Positions 1-8,099 of a DNA stretch of 64,000 nucleotides are shown here, in pieces. The stretch is from a virus. The stretch lies in IMG/VR virus record IMGVR_UViG_3300027971_000039, positions 21,828-85,827 of that record; one strand, given 5' to 3'. A model generated the notes under the pieces. It ran no database searches. It was not told the DNA's origin and worked only from the letters and a program-made list of their open reading frames with translations. Every line of letters begins with the position of its first letter. The first letter of the stretch is position 1. Made by a program: the position numbers and the translations under genes.

Positions 1-174
1 GGATATTTATTAGATGAAGATGATTCATTTCTTTATCTTGGCGAAAATCCACTTGAAATAACACAAGCAATAGCTAAAAACAAAGTAGCAATGATTCAAG
101 TAGAAAGAAAAAAATCTAAATATGAAGAGATGTTAGAAGAAATGGGAGATGCTAATAAAAAGGATATTAATTAA
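1..174 (+). CDS. Partial hypothetical protein (C-terminal end)
   Basis: An open frame enters from the left edge and ends at TAA 172-174, giving the last 57 residues of a protein whose start is outside the window. The visible part is acidic, then a Lys/Glu-rich helix with coiled-coil-like character near the C-terminus. The next gene starts 2 nt after the stop, so it belongs to the same plus-strand early operon. No family is recognised. Confidence 0.6.
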   Translation, partial: GYLLDEDDSFLYLGENPLEITQAIAKNKVAMIQVERKKSKYEEMLEEMGDANKKDIN

Positions 175-176
175 TT

Positions 177-440
177 GTGACAGAAAAGTTAACACAATTA
201 TTAATAAAAGACTTTAATCCTAAATTTCTGGCTTATGATCTTTTTGAAAATAATATAAACATTGTAATTGCATCTGATTGTTTTATAAATCAAGCAATGG
301 TTGATAGAATAAGAAGTGTTTATGCTTGCGTAGAAAATAATTTACCAGAATTATTTGAAAAAAACAGCATTTTCGTACATGCTTTTACTGAAGACCAGTT
401 ACTTGATGTTTTAAAATCACAACTTGAAGAAGGTATATAA
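177..440 (+). CDS. Hypothetical protein, 87 aa
   Basis: GTG start directly after the previous stop; the TAA stop overlaps the next ATG (TAATG), which points to translational coupling. The product is a small soluble alpha/beta protein with no cysteine pair, TM segment or catalytic motif that I recognise. It precedes the DNA polymerase gene, so a replication accessory role is possible, but only by position. Confidence 0.6.
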   Translation: MTEKLTQLLIKDFNPKFLAYDLFENNINIVIASDCFINQAMVDRIRSVYACVENNLPELFEKNSIFVHAFTEDQLLDVLKSQLEEGI

Positions 441-640
441 TGACCGAAGGCAGCGTTGTTATTATTGGTGGTAAATTTGATGAAAGAGTTAGAAAAAACG
501 ATGACTCTAATATAGTAGGAACAATTGTTAATAATGTTAAAGGTGAAGTTTGGGTTTTATTACCAGATGGAAATATTTGGGTAGGGAAAGAATATCTAGT
601 TTATCCAGTCGAAGAGGATGAACAATGCACGACAGACTAA
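440..640 (+). CDS. Hypothetical protein, 66 aa
   Basis: Starts inside the TAATG overlap with the upstream gene and overlaps the DNA polymerase start by 16 nt. The sequence is beta-rich (VVIIGG, VWVLLPDG, WVGKEYLV), suggesting a small SH3-like barrel; this is inference from pattern only. No known family recognised. Confidence 0.6.
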   Translation: MTEGSVVIIGGKFDERVRKNDDSNIVGTIVNNVKGEVWVLLPDGNIWVGKEYLVYPVEEDEQCTTD

Positions 641-2775
641 TCTATGGTAAGAATGAAACACAAAGAATTGTTTCTATTGAAGCTATGGAAAGCGCAGCTG
701 CGCTGGAGATTTTTGTAGAAGATGAAAATAATAACGTTAGTTCTCATCTTGTTAGTAATCGGTATTGGATTCTTTCGAATAACAACGTTGATCAAAAATT
801 TGCACGATTAAACGGCAACCTTCATTACAAGTGGGGAAAACAATTCTCTACTCGTGAAGATTTCATTAGTTTTAAGAAACAACATCAAAAGTACGATTTG
901 TATTCTATTCATGACCAAAAGGAATCGGCTATGGTCAAGGATGGAATTACGTATTTCAAAGGCATGAAGCCACAAGATGTTTCAATTCTTTCATTTGACA
1001 TCGAAACCACTGGACTTAATGCACAAGCAAACGATGCAGCAGTTCTTCTTATTTCAAATACATTAAGGATCGGAAATAAAACACAAAGGAAATTGTTTGC
1101 TTACTCTGACTATAATAACGATCCTGTACAAATGGTGGAAGCGTGGTCGAAGTGGGTAAGAAGCGTAAATCCCTCGATTATCTGTGGTCATAATATTTAC
1201 TCATTCGACTTGAAGTATCTTTCAGAATACATGCAAGTAAATGGTAATAACTTATATCTTGGGCGCAATGATACCGCCATTCGATTTGAAACATATGAAT
1301 CAAAGTTTCGTGTAGATGGAACCCGAGATCTACACTACAACAAAGTTAAATGCTATGGGCGGGAACTTGTAGACACAATGTTCCTTGCCTACAAATATGA
1401 TATTGGTCGCAAGTACGAGAGCTATGGCCTAAAGAAGATCATTGCTCAAGAAAAGCTAGAAGCGGAAGACCGGGTATTTTATGATGCTTCACAGATCCGG
1501 TTTAAATACAAAGACCCCAAGGACTGGGAACTAATCAAACAATACTGTTTGCATGACGCAGATGATGCACTCAAACTGTTTGATCTTATGTCACCACCCT
1601 TTTTTTATATGACTCAATCTGTACCTAAAAGCTTTCAGTCTATGATTGAATCTGCTTCTGGTAGTCAGATTAATTCAGTCATGGTTCGCAGCTACTTACA
1701 AGAAAGACATAGCATTCCAAAGGCATCTGCTACCGTTGAGTACGAAGGTGCTATCAGCTTTGGAAATCCAGGCATCTATCGAAATGTATTTAAAGTTGAC
1801 GTTGCATCCCTATATCCATCAATCATGATCGAGTACAAAGTACATTCTCCTCAGAAAGATCCAAACAAGAACTTCTTGAATCTTGTACAGACGTTTACCG
1901 AACGACGACTTTATCATAAGAGCCTAGCTAAGACAGACAAGTATCACGATGATATGCAAGCTGCGTTCAAGATTTTCATTAACAGTTGCTATGGATTTCT
2001 AGGAAGCACCGGCCTTAATTTCAATATGCCAGATGGTGCAGCATTCATCACTAAAACAGGGCGAGACATTCTATCCAAGTCAATTCAATGGGCAAATACA
2101 AAAGACTTTAGAATTGTTAACGCAGACACTGATTCTATTTCATTTACAAGATCAGATGAGTCTGAATTTACAAACGATGACAGGGGTATGATCTTAAATG
2201 AAATCAACTCATTGTTCCCATCTACAATTCGATTTGAAGATGATGGTTTGTATAAATGTGTTATTGTATTTAAAGCAAAAAACTATGTCCTATATGACGG
2301 ACATAAAATTAAAACAAAAGGTTCTGCTATTAAAGCAACAACTAAAGAACCAGCTTTACGTGAGTTTATTAATACAATCATCAATAATATTATAGCTGGA
2401 CATACTGATTATAATTCTGTTTATAAAAAGTATGTTGTAGAAGCTTTCAATATTAAAGATATTAAGCGTTGGGTTTCCAGAAAAACTATTTCAGAGAAGA
2501 CTCTCAATCCACAAAGAACAAACGAGCAAAAGATATTCGATATTATCCAAGACTCAAACTTCTCCGAAGGAGATAGGATCTATTGCTTCTTCAGAGAAGA
2601 CGGTAGTTTAGCTCTTGTGGAAAACTTTGACGGTAACTATGATAAAGACAAGATGCTTGAAAAGCTTTACAAAACCTCAGAGATTTTTGATACAGTCCTT
2701 CCTGAAGGGATCTTCATCAATTATAAATTGAAGCGTAATAAAAAAGCTTTAGAGGAATTGGTGTCAAATGAATAG
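625..2775 (+). CDS. Family B DNA polymerase with 3'-5' exonuclease
   Basis: Replicative DNA polymerase, 716 aa. Exonuclease motifs: ExoI FDIETTG (124-130), ExoII GHNIYSFD (188-195), ExoIII YCLHD (307-311). Polymerase motifs: A DVASLYPS (392-399), B KxxxNSCYG (about 449-457), C ADTDSI (500-505). All catalytic acids are present, so both activities are expected. It is short for the family, as is usual in phages, and lacks the TPR insertions that I would expect for a protein-primed enzyme. Start ATG 625 lies in the upstream gene; the 3' end overlaps the next small gene by 8 nt. It anchors the plus-strand replication cluster. Confidence 0.95.
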   Translation: MHDRLIYGKNETQRIVSIEAMESAAALEIFVEDENNNVSSHLVSNRYWILSNNNVDQKFARLNGNLHYKWGKQFSTREDFISFKKQHQKYDLYSIHDQKESAMVKDGITYFKGMKPQDVSILSFDIETTGLNAQANDAAVLLISNTLRIGNKTQRKLFAYSDYNNDPVQMVEAWSKWVRSVNPSIICGHNIYSFDLKYLSEYMQVNGNNLYLGRNDTAIRFETYESKFRVDGTRDLHYNKVKCYGRELVDTMFLAYKYDIGRKYESYGLKKIIAQEKLEAEDRVFYDASQIRFKYKDPKDWELIKQYCLHDADDALKLFDLMSPPFFYMTQSVPKSFQSMIESASGSQINSVMVRSYLQERHSIPKASATVEYEGAISFGNPGIYRNVFKVDVASLYPSIMIEYKVHSPQKDPNKNFLNLVQTFTERRLYHKSLAKTDKYHDDMQAAFKIFINSCYGFLGSTGLNFNMPDGAAFITKTGRDILSKSIQWANTKDFRIVNADTDSISFTRSDESEFTNDDRGMILNEINSLFPSTIRFEDDGLYKCVIVFKAKNYVLYDGHKIKTKGSAIKATTKEPALREFINTIINNIIAGHTDYNSVYKKYVVEAFNIKDIKRWVSRKTISEKTLNPQRTNEQKIFDIIQDSNFSEGDRIYCFFREDGSLALVENFDGNYDKDKMLEKLYKTSEIFDTVLPEGIFINYKLKRNKKALEELVSNE

Positions 2776-2938
2776 TTACTTAATTGCTGGGCTGCTTGTT
2801 TTATATGGCGTGGTTATTTGGGTCATTGCTTCCAGAAAGTATTATGGTTTAGGATATGACCATGCAATTGAAGATATTGAAAAAATATCTCTTGCATTAA
2901 AAAAAGAAATAGAAAAAAGACAAAAGAATGAAGAATAA
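2768..2938 (+). CDS. Small single-pass membrane protein, 56 aa
   Basis: ATG 2768 overlaps the polymerase stop and the frame closes at TAA 2936-2938, overlapping the deaminase start. Residues about 4-21 form one hydrophobic segment, followed by a short charged helix rich in Lys and Glu. Both overlaps fit the coupled style of this operon. Function unknown; a membrane role is inferred only from the TM segment. Confidence 0.6.
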   Translation: MNSYLIAGLLVLYGVVIWVIASRKYYGLGYDHAIEDIEKISLALKKEIEKRQKNEE

Positions 2939-3284
2939 ATTTTTTCAACTTGCTCGTAATATCTCTAAACACTCAGATCATCCAGCACATCAACTCGGTG
3001 CCGTTATTGTTAGAGGTAATCGAATTATCTCTCTTGGTTTTAATAAAAATAAAACCCACACAAAATCTAATCATGCATGGAAAAGACTACACGCTGAAAT
3101 TTGTGCAATCATCAAAACTAAAGAAGATTTGACAGGTTGTACCATTTACGTTTATCGTGAAACTAAGCTTGGTAATCTAGGAATGGCTCGTCCATGCCCA
3201 ACATGTTTGGCAGCGATACAAGAAGTTGGAATTAAAAAAATTTGCTACTCAACCGAAAACGGCTACAAGCAAGAAATAATTTGA
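2928..3284 (+). CDS. dCMP/cytidine deaminase-like zinc enzyme
   Basis: 118 aa with the two zinc signatures of the cytidine deaminase superfamily: HAE (55-57, ligand plus catalytic Glu) and PCPTC (89-93, two Cys ligands). Probable role is deamination of deoxycytidine nucleotides, feeding dUMP to thymidylate synthesis, which fits the dUTPase gene about 3 kb downstream. It is shorter than typical dCMP deaminases (about 150-190 aa) and lacks an obvious allosteric dCTP-binding insertion. A nucleoside or tRNA-type deaminase activity cannot be excluded. Confidence 0.8.
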   Translation: MKNKFFQLARNISKHSDHPAHQLGAVIVRGNRIISLGFNKNKTHTKSNHAWKRLHAEICAIIKTKEDLTGCTIYVYRETKLGNLGMARPCPTCLAAIQEVGIKKICYSTENGYKQEII

Positions 3285-3293
3285 GGTAGTTAA

Positions 3294-4274
3294 ATGTCAC
3301 ATTTTATTATTAAAGAAAAAAGCAAGCTACAAGAAATGCAAGTTGGTACAAAGATTCCTGAATCTGATTTTAGTATCATGACCCCAGATGGAATATTTGT
3401 ACAACTTCAACACATTGAAGAAGATGAAGTCGATGCTCCATACGAAGTCAATCCTGGTATTTGGGTTATCCAAAAAGTGGCAACGGGATTAAAGTTGGTT
3501 AAAACTTCTTTCGTTAAAGACGAGATTCTTTCATCTTTCGTACATACACAATCAATTACCGATAAAATTGATTGCTTCTTTAAAAAGCTAGACGTGTACA
3601 AAAAGCATGGAATTGAAATTCCTAAACGGGGGCTGCTTCTTTATGGCCCCCCAGGTTCAGGTAAAACAACGGTCATCAATAAGGTAGCAGAGCAGTATGC
3701 CAGTGATGGTAAAACAGCAATCATCATTTGGCCCACAGATAAGTTTGAGGCATTCACCGTTAAAGACTTTATTAAAAGCTTTACATATGTAGGTGTTGAT
3801 AAAATTATTCTTGTTGTTGAAGACATCGGTGGTACTGAGATGGACCAGACTCGTATGCGCAGTGATTCTTCTTTACTCAGTCTTCTTGATAATCAAGAGA
3901 AGACATTTAAGATTCCAGTATTGATTCTAGCAACAACTAACTTCCCAGAAGTATTTCTAGGCAATCTTACAAATCGTCCACAACGGTTTGACGATAAGAT
4001 TGAAGTAGGTTTACCCCCAGCCGAGTCTCGCGCAGAGCTTCTAAAGTTCTTTTCTAAAGAAGATACTCCATCTGATGAGGCTCTTACCTTTATCAAAGGT
4101 AAAGCCTGTGCAGAATTCTCTCCAGCACATATCAAGGAATCGATCATTCGAGCTGCTATTTATGACAAACAATTAATTGATACTATCAAAGAAGTAGCAC
4201 AAGAGATTGAGAAATATAAGAAAGCATTCAGCAAACAAAAATCAGTTGGGATGGGGATGACTGACTATGACTAG
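3294..4274 (+). CDS. AAA ATPase (FtsH/BCS1-type core)
   Basis: 326 aa. About 110 N-terminal residues of unknown fold are followed by an AAA module: Walker A GPPGSGKTT (118-126), Walker B IILVVED (171-177), sensor 1 LATTN (212-216) and an arginine-finger-like NRPQRFD (227-233). It lacks any protease domain or TM segment, so it is likely a soluble remodelling ATPase. Position next to the polymerase suggests a loader or helicase-remodelling role, which is inference. Its stop overlaps the next ATG as ATGACTAG. Confidence 0.85.
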   Translation: MSHFIIKEKSKLQEMQVGTKIPESDFSIMTPDGIFVQLQHIEEDEVDAPYEVNPGIWVIQKVATGLKLVKTSFVKDEILSSFVHTQSITDKIDCFFKKLDVYKKHGIEIPKRGLLLYGPPGSGKTTVINKVAEQYASDGKTAIIIWPTDKFEAFTVKDFIKSFTYVGVDKIILVVEDIGGTEMDQTRMRSDSSLLSLLDNQEKTFKIPVLILATTNFPEVFLGNLTNRPQRFDDKIEVGLPPAESRAELLKFFSKEDTPSDEALTFIKGKACAEFSPAHIKESIIRAAIYDKQLIDTIKEVAQEIEKYKKAFSKQKSVGMGMTDYD

Positions 4275-4509
4275 ACCCATTAAATATAATAGATATTTAA
4301 ATAATATGTTCTCAATTAATTCCAATGAATATTTAACTGGAATGTTTCAAGAGAAAATAAATATACACAGCCACCTACTAGATTTATATGAAGATAAAAT
4401 TAATTCAATGTCATCTCGTAGACATGACCAAAAACTATTAAATGAATGTGTTACACCGGCATTTAGTAAATACAAATTGATTGACATTGATATGAGTGAT
4501 TATGATTAA
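4267..4509 (+). CDS. Hypothetical protein, 80 aa, paralogue of next gene
   Basis: Begins in an 8-nt overlap with the ATPase gene. It carries the segment KINSMSSRRHD, matched by SINSWSSKKHD in the next gene, and similar helical N-terminal parts, so the two probably arose by duplication. Its C-terminus MSDYD resembles the C-terminal MTDYD of the ATPase. No known family. Confidence 0.65.
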   Translation: MTRPIKYNRYLNNMFSINSNEYLTGMFQEKINIHSHLLDLYEDKINSMSSRRHDQKLLNECVTPAFSKYKLIDIDMSDYD

Positions 4510-4720
4510 TTCAGAACCATTCAACAAATATATAAATAAAAGAGATGGAATTGATAAAGATTCTTATTTAGTATATCTTAAACAAGATAACATTGACTTG
4601 ATGAATCATTTTTTAAACAAGGAATCTGAATCAATAAATAGTTGGTCATCTAAAAAACACGATAAAGATTCTTGGGGTCAAGTAATGGCAGAGATTCGAG
4701 AAAGACATCACAGTGGATAA
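4502..4720 (+). CDS. Hypothetical protein, 72 aa, paralogue of previous gene
   Basis: I prefer ATG 4502, which recreates the ATGATTAA overlap seen at other junctions in this operon; an in-frame GTG at 4496 is the alternative. The product shares the INSWSSKKHD segment with its upstream neighbour but differs at the C-terminus (IRERHHSG). Small, charged, helical; function unknown. Confidence 0.65.
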   Translation: MINSEPFNKYINKRDGIDKDSYLVYLKQDNIDLMNHFLNKESESINSWSSKKHDKDSWGQVMAEIRERHHSG

Positions 4721-5012
4721 TCTTGTTAATTTAGGTAAATTTAAAAAAGATAAAGAAAAAGTAAAAATTCTAGAAAAATCAGAAAAAATCATTGAAGAGA
4801 TGAAGATTATTCTGTATATAATGGAATTGGCAATAAATGGGTTGAGTCACTTTAATAAATACGTATTTGTTACAGAGTGTGTATCCGTTTTACAAAGTAA
4901 TAAAATTCTTCTTGAGATCCATCTTAATAAATATATAAAAGCTGTAGAAAAAATTAAAGAAGAACAAAAAAATGGTGAACTGGAAAAACCTAGTAAAGAA
5001 GATCCCAAATAA
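4713..5012 (+). CDS. Helical hypothetical protein, 99 aa
   Basis: GTG start overlapping the previous gene by 8 nt. Lys/Glu-rich helices flank a more hydrophobic central helix (about 30-60). The last 41 nt are overlapped by the next gene in another frame, so the charged C-terminal tail is constrained by two proteins. Function unknown. Confidence 0.6.
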   Translation: MDNLVNLGKFKKDKEKVKILEKSEKIIEEMKIILYIMELAINGLSHFNKYVFVTECVSVLQSNKILLEIHLNKYIKAVEKIKEEQKNGELEKPSKEDPK

Positions 5013-5283
5013 AGTCCAACTTTCCAAACGAGGAGAGTATGAAATTGTTTGGGTTGACTCCTTTAAACAACACGACGTAGTGGGTGAGACTAGATTTGAT
5101 CGCAAGCAGATTGCTATAAAAGATAAACTGTCACCAAAGAACACAGTAATCACATACTTACACGAAGTTGCACATGGTCTTTCCGCAGAACATGACATGC
5201 AGCTTACTGAAAATCAAATTCTCGCATTAGAAAAGGGCTTGTACTATCTACTAAAAGATGGTAACTTGTTTAAGAAGGATTAA
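4972..5283 (+). CDS. Small HExxH zinc metallopeptidase-like protein
   Basis: 103 aa with YLHEVAHGL (62-70), a zincin HExxH motif, followed by E73 and H74 as possible third ligands. This resembles the ImmA/IrrE and SprT-like minimal metallopeptidases, but no partner regulator is adjacent. The fold is very short and may be a reduced domain. Cytoplasmic: no signal peptide. It overlaps the upstream gene by 41 nt and the phosphoesterase begins 2 nt after its stop. Confidence 0.65.
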   Translation: MVNWKNLVKKIPNKVQLSKRGEYEIVWVDSFKQHDVVGETRFDRKQIAIKDKLSPKNTVITYLHEVAHGLSAEHDMQLTENQILALEKGLYYLLKDGNLFKKD

Positions 5284-5285
5284 GC

Positions 5286-5945
5286 ATGAAAAAAATACTA
5301 ATTCTTGGTGATTCCCATCTTCCATATACTGACTTTGATGTTATCAAACAGGCATATGAATTTAATAAAAAATTTAAAGCAGATATTGTGGTTTCAACTG
5401 GTGACATGACTGACCAGAAATACTGGAGTCGGTTTCCAAAGTCACCAGAGGACGACGGTGGATTACTTGAATGGGAAAAAGTTTTAGATGGTGCAAAAAA
5501 GTTTGCTAAAATGTTTCCGAACATGATTATCCTTAATTCAAATCATGATCGTCGGTATGCAAAAAAAGCAGCAGAGAGCGGCATTCCTAAAATTATGATT
5601 CGAACCTTATCGGAACTTATTCCAAACAAAGGTTGGAAGTGGCACCTTGGTCCAGATCCGCTTGTTATTGACAACACAGCGTTTATGCACGGCGACGAAC
5701 TACAAGGCGGAGTTAAAGCTAAAGCCAATGTTCTTGGAATGAATGTTGTACAAGGGCATTCACACAAGGCAGAGCTTCACTATGTGAATACGTTTGGTAA
5801 GAGCCTATTTGCAATGGATGTTGGATGCACAGTAGACACCAAGAGCGCGGCATTTGATTACGCAGCAACATCGCTTACAAAAGTTTGGACAGGGTTTGGG
5901 TATATTGAAAACGGTGTTCCCCATTTAGTACCAAAGAAAAAATAA
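5286..5945 (+). CDS. Calcineurin-like metallophosphoesterase
   Basis: 219 aa with the complete metallophosphatase motif set: GDSH (8-11), GDMTDQ (39-44), NSNHDRR (84-90), HGDE (135-138) and GHSH (157-160). This builds the dimetal site of the calcineurin-like family. Phage members act as nucleases, nucleotide phosphatases or end-processing enzymes; which applies here cannot be told. It lies in the replication cluster, which favours a nucleic acid substrate. Confidence 0.85.
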   Translation: MKKILILGDSHLPYTDFDVIKQAYEFNKKFKADIVVSTGDMTDQKYWSRFPKSPEDDGGLLEWEKVLDGAKKFAKMFPNMIILNSNHDRRYAKKAAESGIPKIMIRTLSELIPNKGWKWHLGPDPLVIDNTAFMHGDELQGGVKAKANVLGMNVVQGHSHKAELHYVNTFGKSLFAMDVGCTVDTKSAAFDYAATSLTKVWTGFGYIENGVPHLVPKKK

Positions 5946-5955
5946 GAGGTAATTT

Positions 5956-6186
5956 ATGAAAACAGCAAGCCAAGTAAAAGCAATTGCAGAAAGTTCAAAA
6001 GTACAACAAACTACCACCGAACTACAAAAAATACTAACATCAATAGAAAAGGCAGCAGAAGATGGTAATTTTAAAGTGGCATTTAAAGTTAGACACAATC
6101 CAACACAAACAATTGTGCAACAGCTAGAGCAACTTGGTTATACTGTCAGCGAAGAATCTGGATTAATTGTTGTTGATTGGTCATAA
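5956..6186 (+). CDS. Hypothetical protein, 76 aa
   Basis: Preceded by AAGAGGTAATTTATG, an acceptable ribosome-binding site. An amphipathic N-terminal helix is followed by a small alpha/beta part ending in GLIVVDWS; the pattern LEQLGYTVSEE is common in small phage proteins of unknown function. The tRNA gene begins 6 nt after its stop. Confidence 0.65.
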   Translation: MKTASQVKAIAESSKVQQTTTELQKILTSIEKAAEDGNFKVAFKVRHNPTQTIVQQLEQLGYTVSEESGLIVVDWS

Positions 6187-6192
6187 TTTTGT

Positions 6193-6268
6193 TGGGCAGT
6201 AGCTCAGTTGGTAGAGTGCGCCGCTGTTAACGGCGTGGTCGTAGGTTCGAACCCTACCTGCCCAGCCA
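6193..6268 (+). tRNA. tRNA-Asn (anticodon GTT)
   Basis: A full cloverleaf is readable: acceptor TGGGCAG/CTGCCCA, D stem GCTC/GAGT, anticodon stem CGCCG/CGGCG with loop CTGTTAA, T stem GTAGG/CCTAC with loop TTCGAAC, discriminator G and encoded CCA (6266-6268). The anticodon GTT at 6226-6228 reads AAC/AAT. Asn codons are frequent in this AT-rich genome, so it may supplement the host pool. Confidence 0.97.
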
Positions 6269-6286
6269 TTATTTAAAAAATAAACT

Positions 6287-6559
6287 ATGAGTAATAATAA
6301 AAGTAAATTATTTAAAAATAATACTAACAAACTTAATAAACATCGAAACGAACTTGTGCCAAATTTTTGGATTGGCAGGAGAAGCGAATCGGTGTGCTCT
6401 ATAAAAAACGAATCAATTTACGAAAAAATCGAAACTACAGAAGACATGGACACCTACACTAAAAGTGATATTTATCGTAAAAAAGACGACATACACATAC
6501 TAGAGTTATTTAAAAGATGTAATATTTTAAATACTGTAAACCATTTAAAAATACGTTAA
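6287..6559 (+). CDS. Hypothetical protein, 90 aa
   Basis: The frame begins 18 nt after the tRNA. It is Asn/Lys-rich and polar, with no TM segment or recognised motif. The start has no good Shine-Dalgarno sequence, so expression is less certain than for its neighbours. It is kept because no better frame covers the interval and the next gene has its own strong ribosome-binding site. Confidence 0.45.
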   Translation: MSNNKSKLFKNNTNKLNKHRNELVPNFWIGRRSESVCSIKNESIYEKIETTEDMDTYTKSDIYRKKDDIHILELFKRCNILNTVNHLKIR

Positions 6560-6576
6560 TTAAAAGGAGAAACAAC

Positions 6577-7029
6577 ATGAAAACAATTCAAGTATTACTT
6601 CGTGATGAAAAGGCAATTGCACCAACCCGTAACAAAACAACAGATGCTGGATTAGACTTATATGCTATGGAAGATAAGTTTATTGAACTAGGGTCAACAG
6701 CTATTATTCGAACTGGTTTATCTGTAAACGTTCCAGAAGGAATGGTTGGTAAAATTGAAGATCGTAGTAGCCTTGCTGCCAAAGGATTACGAACGGGGGC
6801 TGGTGTAATTGACGCTGGTTATAATGGGGAGGTTGGTATTGTAATTCACAATCTAACATCAACATCAACAACCGATCCTGTTTTATTACGCAAAGGCTAT
6901 CAAATTCGTCGTGGAGATAAAATAGCACAACTCCTTACATATCAAATTGAAACACCCTCAGTTGAGGTTCTTAATAATCTTTGGGAATCTAAACGGGGCT
7001 CTGGTGGGTTTGGGAGTTCAGGCCGATGA
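6577..7029 (+). CDS. dut: dUTP diphosphatase (dUTPase)
   Basis: 150 aa, normal size for a trimeric dUTPase. All five motifs are present: I AGLDLY (24-29), II EDRSSLAAKG (61-70), III GAGVIDAGYNGEVG (74-87), IV GDKIAQL (113-119), V RGSGGFGSSG (140-149). It hydrolyses dUTP to dUMP and PPi, limiting uracil in phage DNA and supplying dUMP. AAAGGAGAAACAACATG is a strong ribosome-binding site. The next gene overlaps its stop by 4 nt. Confidence 0.95.
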   Translation: MKTIQVLLRDEKAIAPTRNKTTDAGLDLYAMEDKFIELGSTAIIRTGLSVNVPEGMVGKIEDRSSLAAKGLRTGAGVIDAGYNGEVGIVIHNLTSTSTTDPVLLRKGYQIRRGDKIAQLLTYQIETPSVEVLNNLWESKRGSGGFGSSGR

Positions 7030-7241
7030 TTACAAATGAGTTCTTTCAAGGATACCACCAAGCCCTTAATACGGTAGAAGAAAATGTCGAAGCACTTCTT
7101 AAACTCAGACAACAAGGCGATAACGACTTCTTCTATACTAGCGCACTCAAACAAGTTAAATCTCATATTGAGCAGGTGCGTAAATCTTATAAAGAACTAC
7201 AAAAGCAACTTTCAAATGAGCAAAAGAAAAAGCGAACTTGA
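7026..7241 (+). CDS. Helical hypothetical protein, 71 aa
   Basis: ATGA overlap with the dUTPase stop. The product is almost wholly helical and ends in a Lys-rich tail (NEQKKKRT). It overlaps the following zinc-ribbon gene by 26 nt. No family recognised. Confidence 0.6.
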   Translation: MITNEFFQGYHQALNTVEENVEALLKLRQQGDNDFFYTSALKQVKSHIEQVRKSYKELQKQLSNEQKKKRT

Positions 7242-7509
7242 AGATAAAATAGAACAACTTGAATCTGAGTTAGAGGAATTAAAAACCACTAACAATGCAC
7301 TAAGACGCAGACTTAGGAAAATAGATAGTAAATTTAATGAAGATGATTATTTAGAAGATGATCAAATAGAAAAAAAATACGAAAGACTAAAACAATATGC
7401 CTGTCCTTATTGTAAAAAATTAACAATGGAGGAAGTTGAAATAGCCGGTCGTTTTTTTAAAAGGTGTGATAATTGTGGCAAAAGAACGAAAGCCGAAAAA
7501 ACACAATAA
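7216..7509 (+). CDS. Coiled-coil protein with C-terminal zinc ribbon, 97 aa
   Basis: Internal ATG 7216 is chosen because it gives a Met-Ser-Lys start just inside the previous gene. Residues about 5-35 form a heptad-like coiled coil (LEDKIEQLESELEEL), followed by an acidic linker and a CPYC...CDNC zinc ribbon. The layout suggests a dimeric nucleic-acid- or protein-binding adaptor. Overlaps the HNH gene at the 3' end. Confidence 0.6.
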   Translation: MSKRKSELEDKIEQLESELEELKTTNNALRRRLRKIDSKFNEDDYLEDDQIEKKYERLKQYACPYCKKLTMEEVEIAGRFFKRCDNCGKRTKAEKTQ

Positions 7510-7843
7510 AAAAACATTTGTTACAGGCGCATTACGACGCGCTTCTCTCCGTTGGCCTCCTAGAAACATGGCTTTAAAAAAAGCCCGTGTTGATAGGGGG
7601 CTTTATCGTTGTTCAATGTGCGGAGAAAGCTTTAAACGTGATGACATTCATATTGACCACATTATGCCTATTGTTGATCCATCAAAAGGATTCATCGGAT
7701 GGGATGATTATATTGAAAAACTCTTTTGTCAAGAAGAAGAATTTCAAATCCTCTGTAAGTACGATCATGAAGTAAAAACATTAGTAGAAGATGAAATGAG
7801 AAAAGCATTAAAAGATGTTGACAAAGTAGACACATCTGAGTAA
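7475..7843 (+). CDS. HNH endonuclease-like protein
   Basis: A treble-clef HNH domain is visible: YRCSMCGESF, then IHIDHIMPIVDP and a downstream CKYDHEVK segment. The two Cys pairs bind the structural zinc; the DH pair is the catalytic core. A basic N-terminus (KERKPKKHNKK) may contact DNA. GTG 7475 gives a Met-Ala-Lys start; GTG 7466 is the alternative. It may be a processing nuclease rather than a homing enzyme, since it lies in line within the operon. Confidence 0.8.
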   Translation: MAKERKPKKHNKKTFVTGALRRASLRWPPRNMALKKARVDRGLYRCSMCGESFKRDDIHIDHIMPIVDPSKGFIGWDDYIEKLFCQEEEFQILCKYDHEVKTLVEDEMRKALKDVDKVDTSE

Positions 7844-7853
7844 TAGTATATTT

Positions 7854-8099
7854 ATGAAGTTGAAACTTGCGTTTATTCAAGATCCGATAACTAAATTACC
7901 TTCTGTCTCACTGACAAATCTAGTAATCTCCGTTTTATTTCTTCTTGTTGCAGCTGGATTAGATTTGTCTGGTAAAGTAAAAGGAACTAGCATTGCTCTT
8001 GAGTATTTTGGTGTTTCTTCTGCTTTGTATTTTTCAAGGCGCATTAATGTAAATGGCCGTAGTTTCACGGCAGAAAGTGAAGATAAAGGTAATGATTAA
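7854..8099 (+). CDS. Two-TM membrane protein, possibly holin-like
   Basis: 81 aa with two hydrophobic segments (about 19-36 and 44-60), a short turn between them and a polar C-terminus. Size and topology fit small holin-like proteins, and it opens a run of four envelope-directed genes. The endolysin, however, lies 50 kb away, so a holin role is not proven. Its stop overlaps the next start as ATGATTAA. Confidence 0.6.
   Translation: MKLKLAFIQDPITKLPSVSLTNLVISVLFLLVAAGLDLSGKVKGTSIALEYFGVSSALYFSRRINVNGRSFTAESEDKGND

Noticed and set aside
8053-8091. Upstream start for the ClpP-like gene at 8053
   Set aside because: It would add a charged stretch before the TM anchor and overlap the previous gene by 47 nt; ATG 8092 gives the recurrent ATGATTAA junction.
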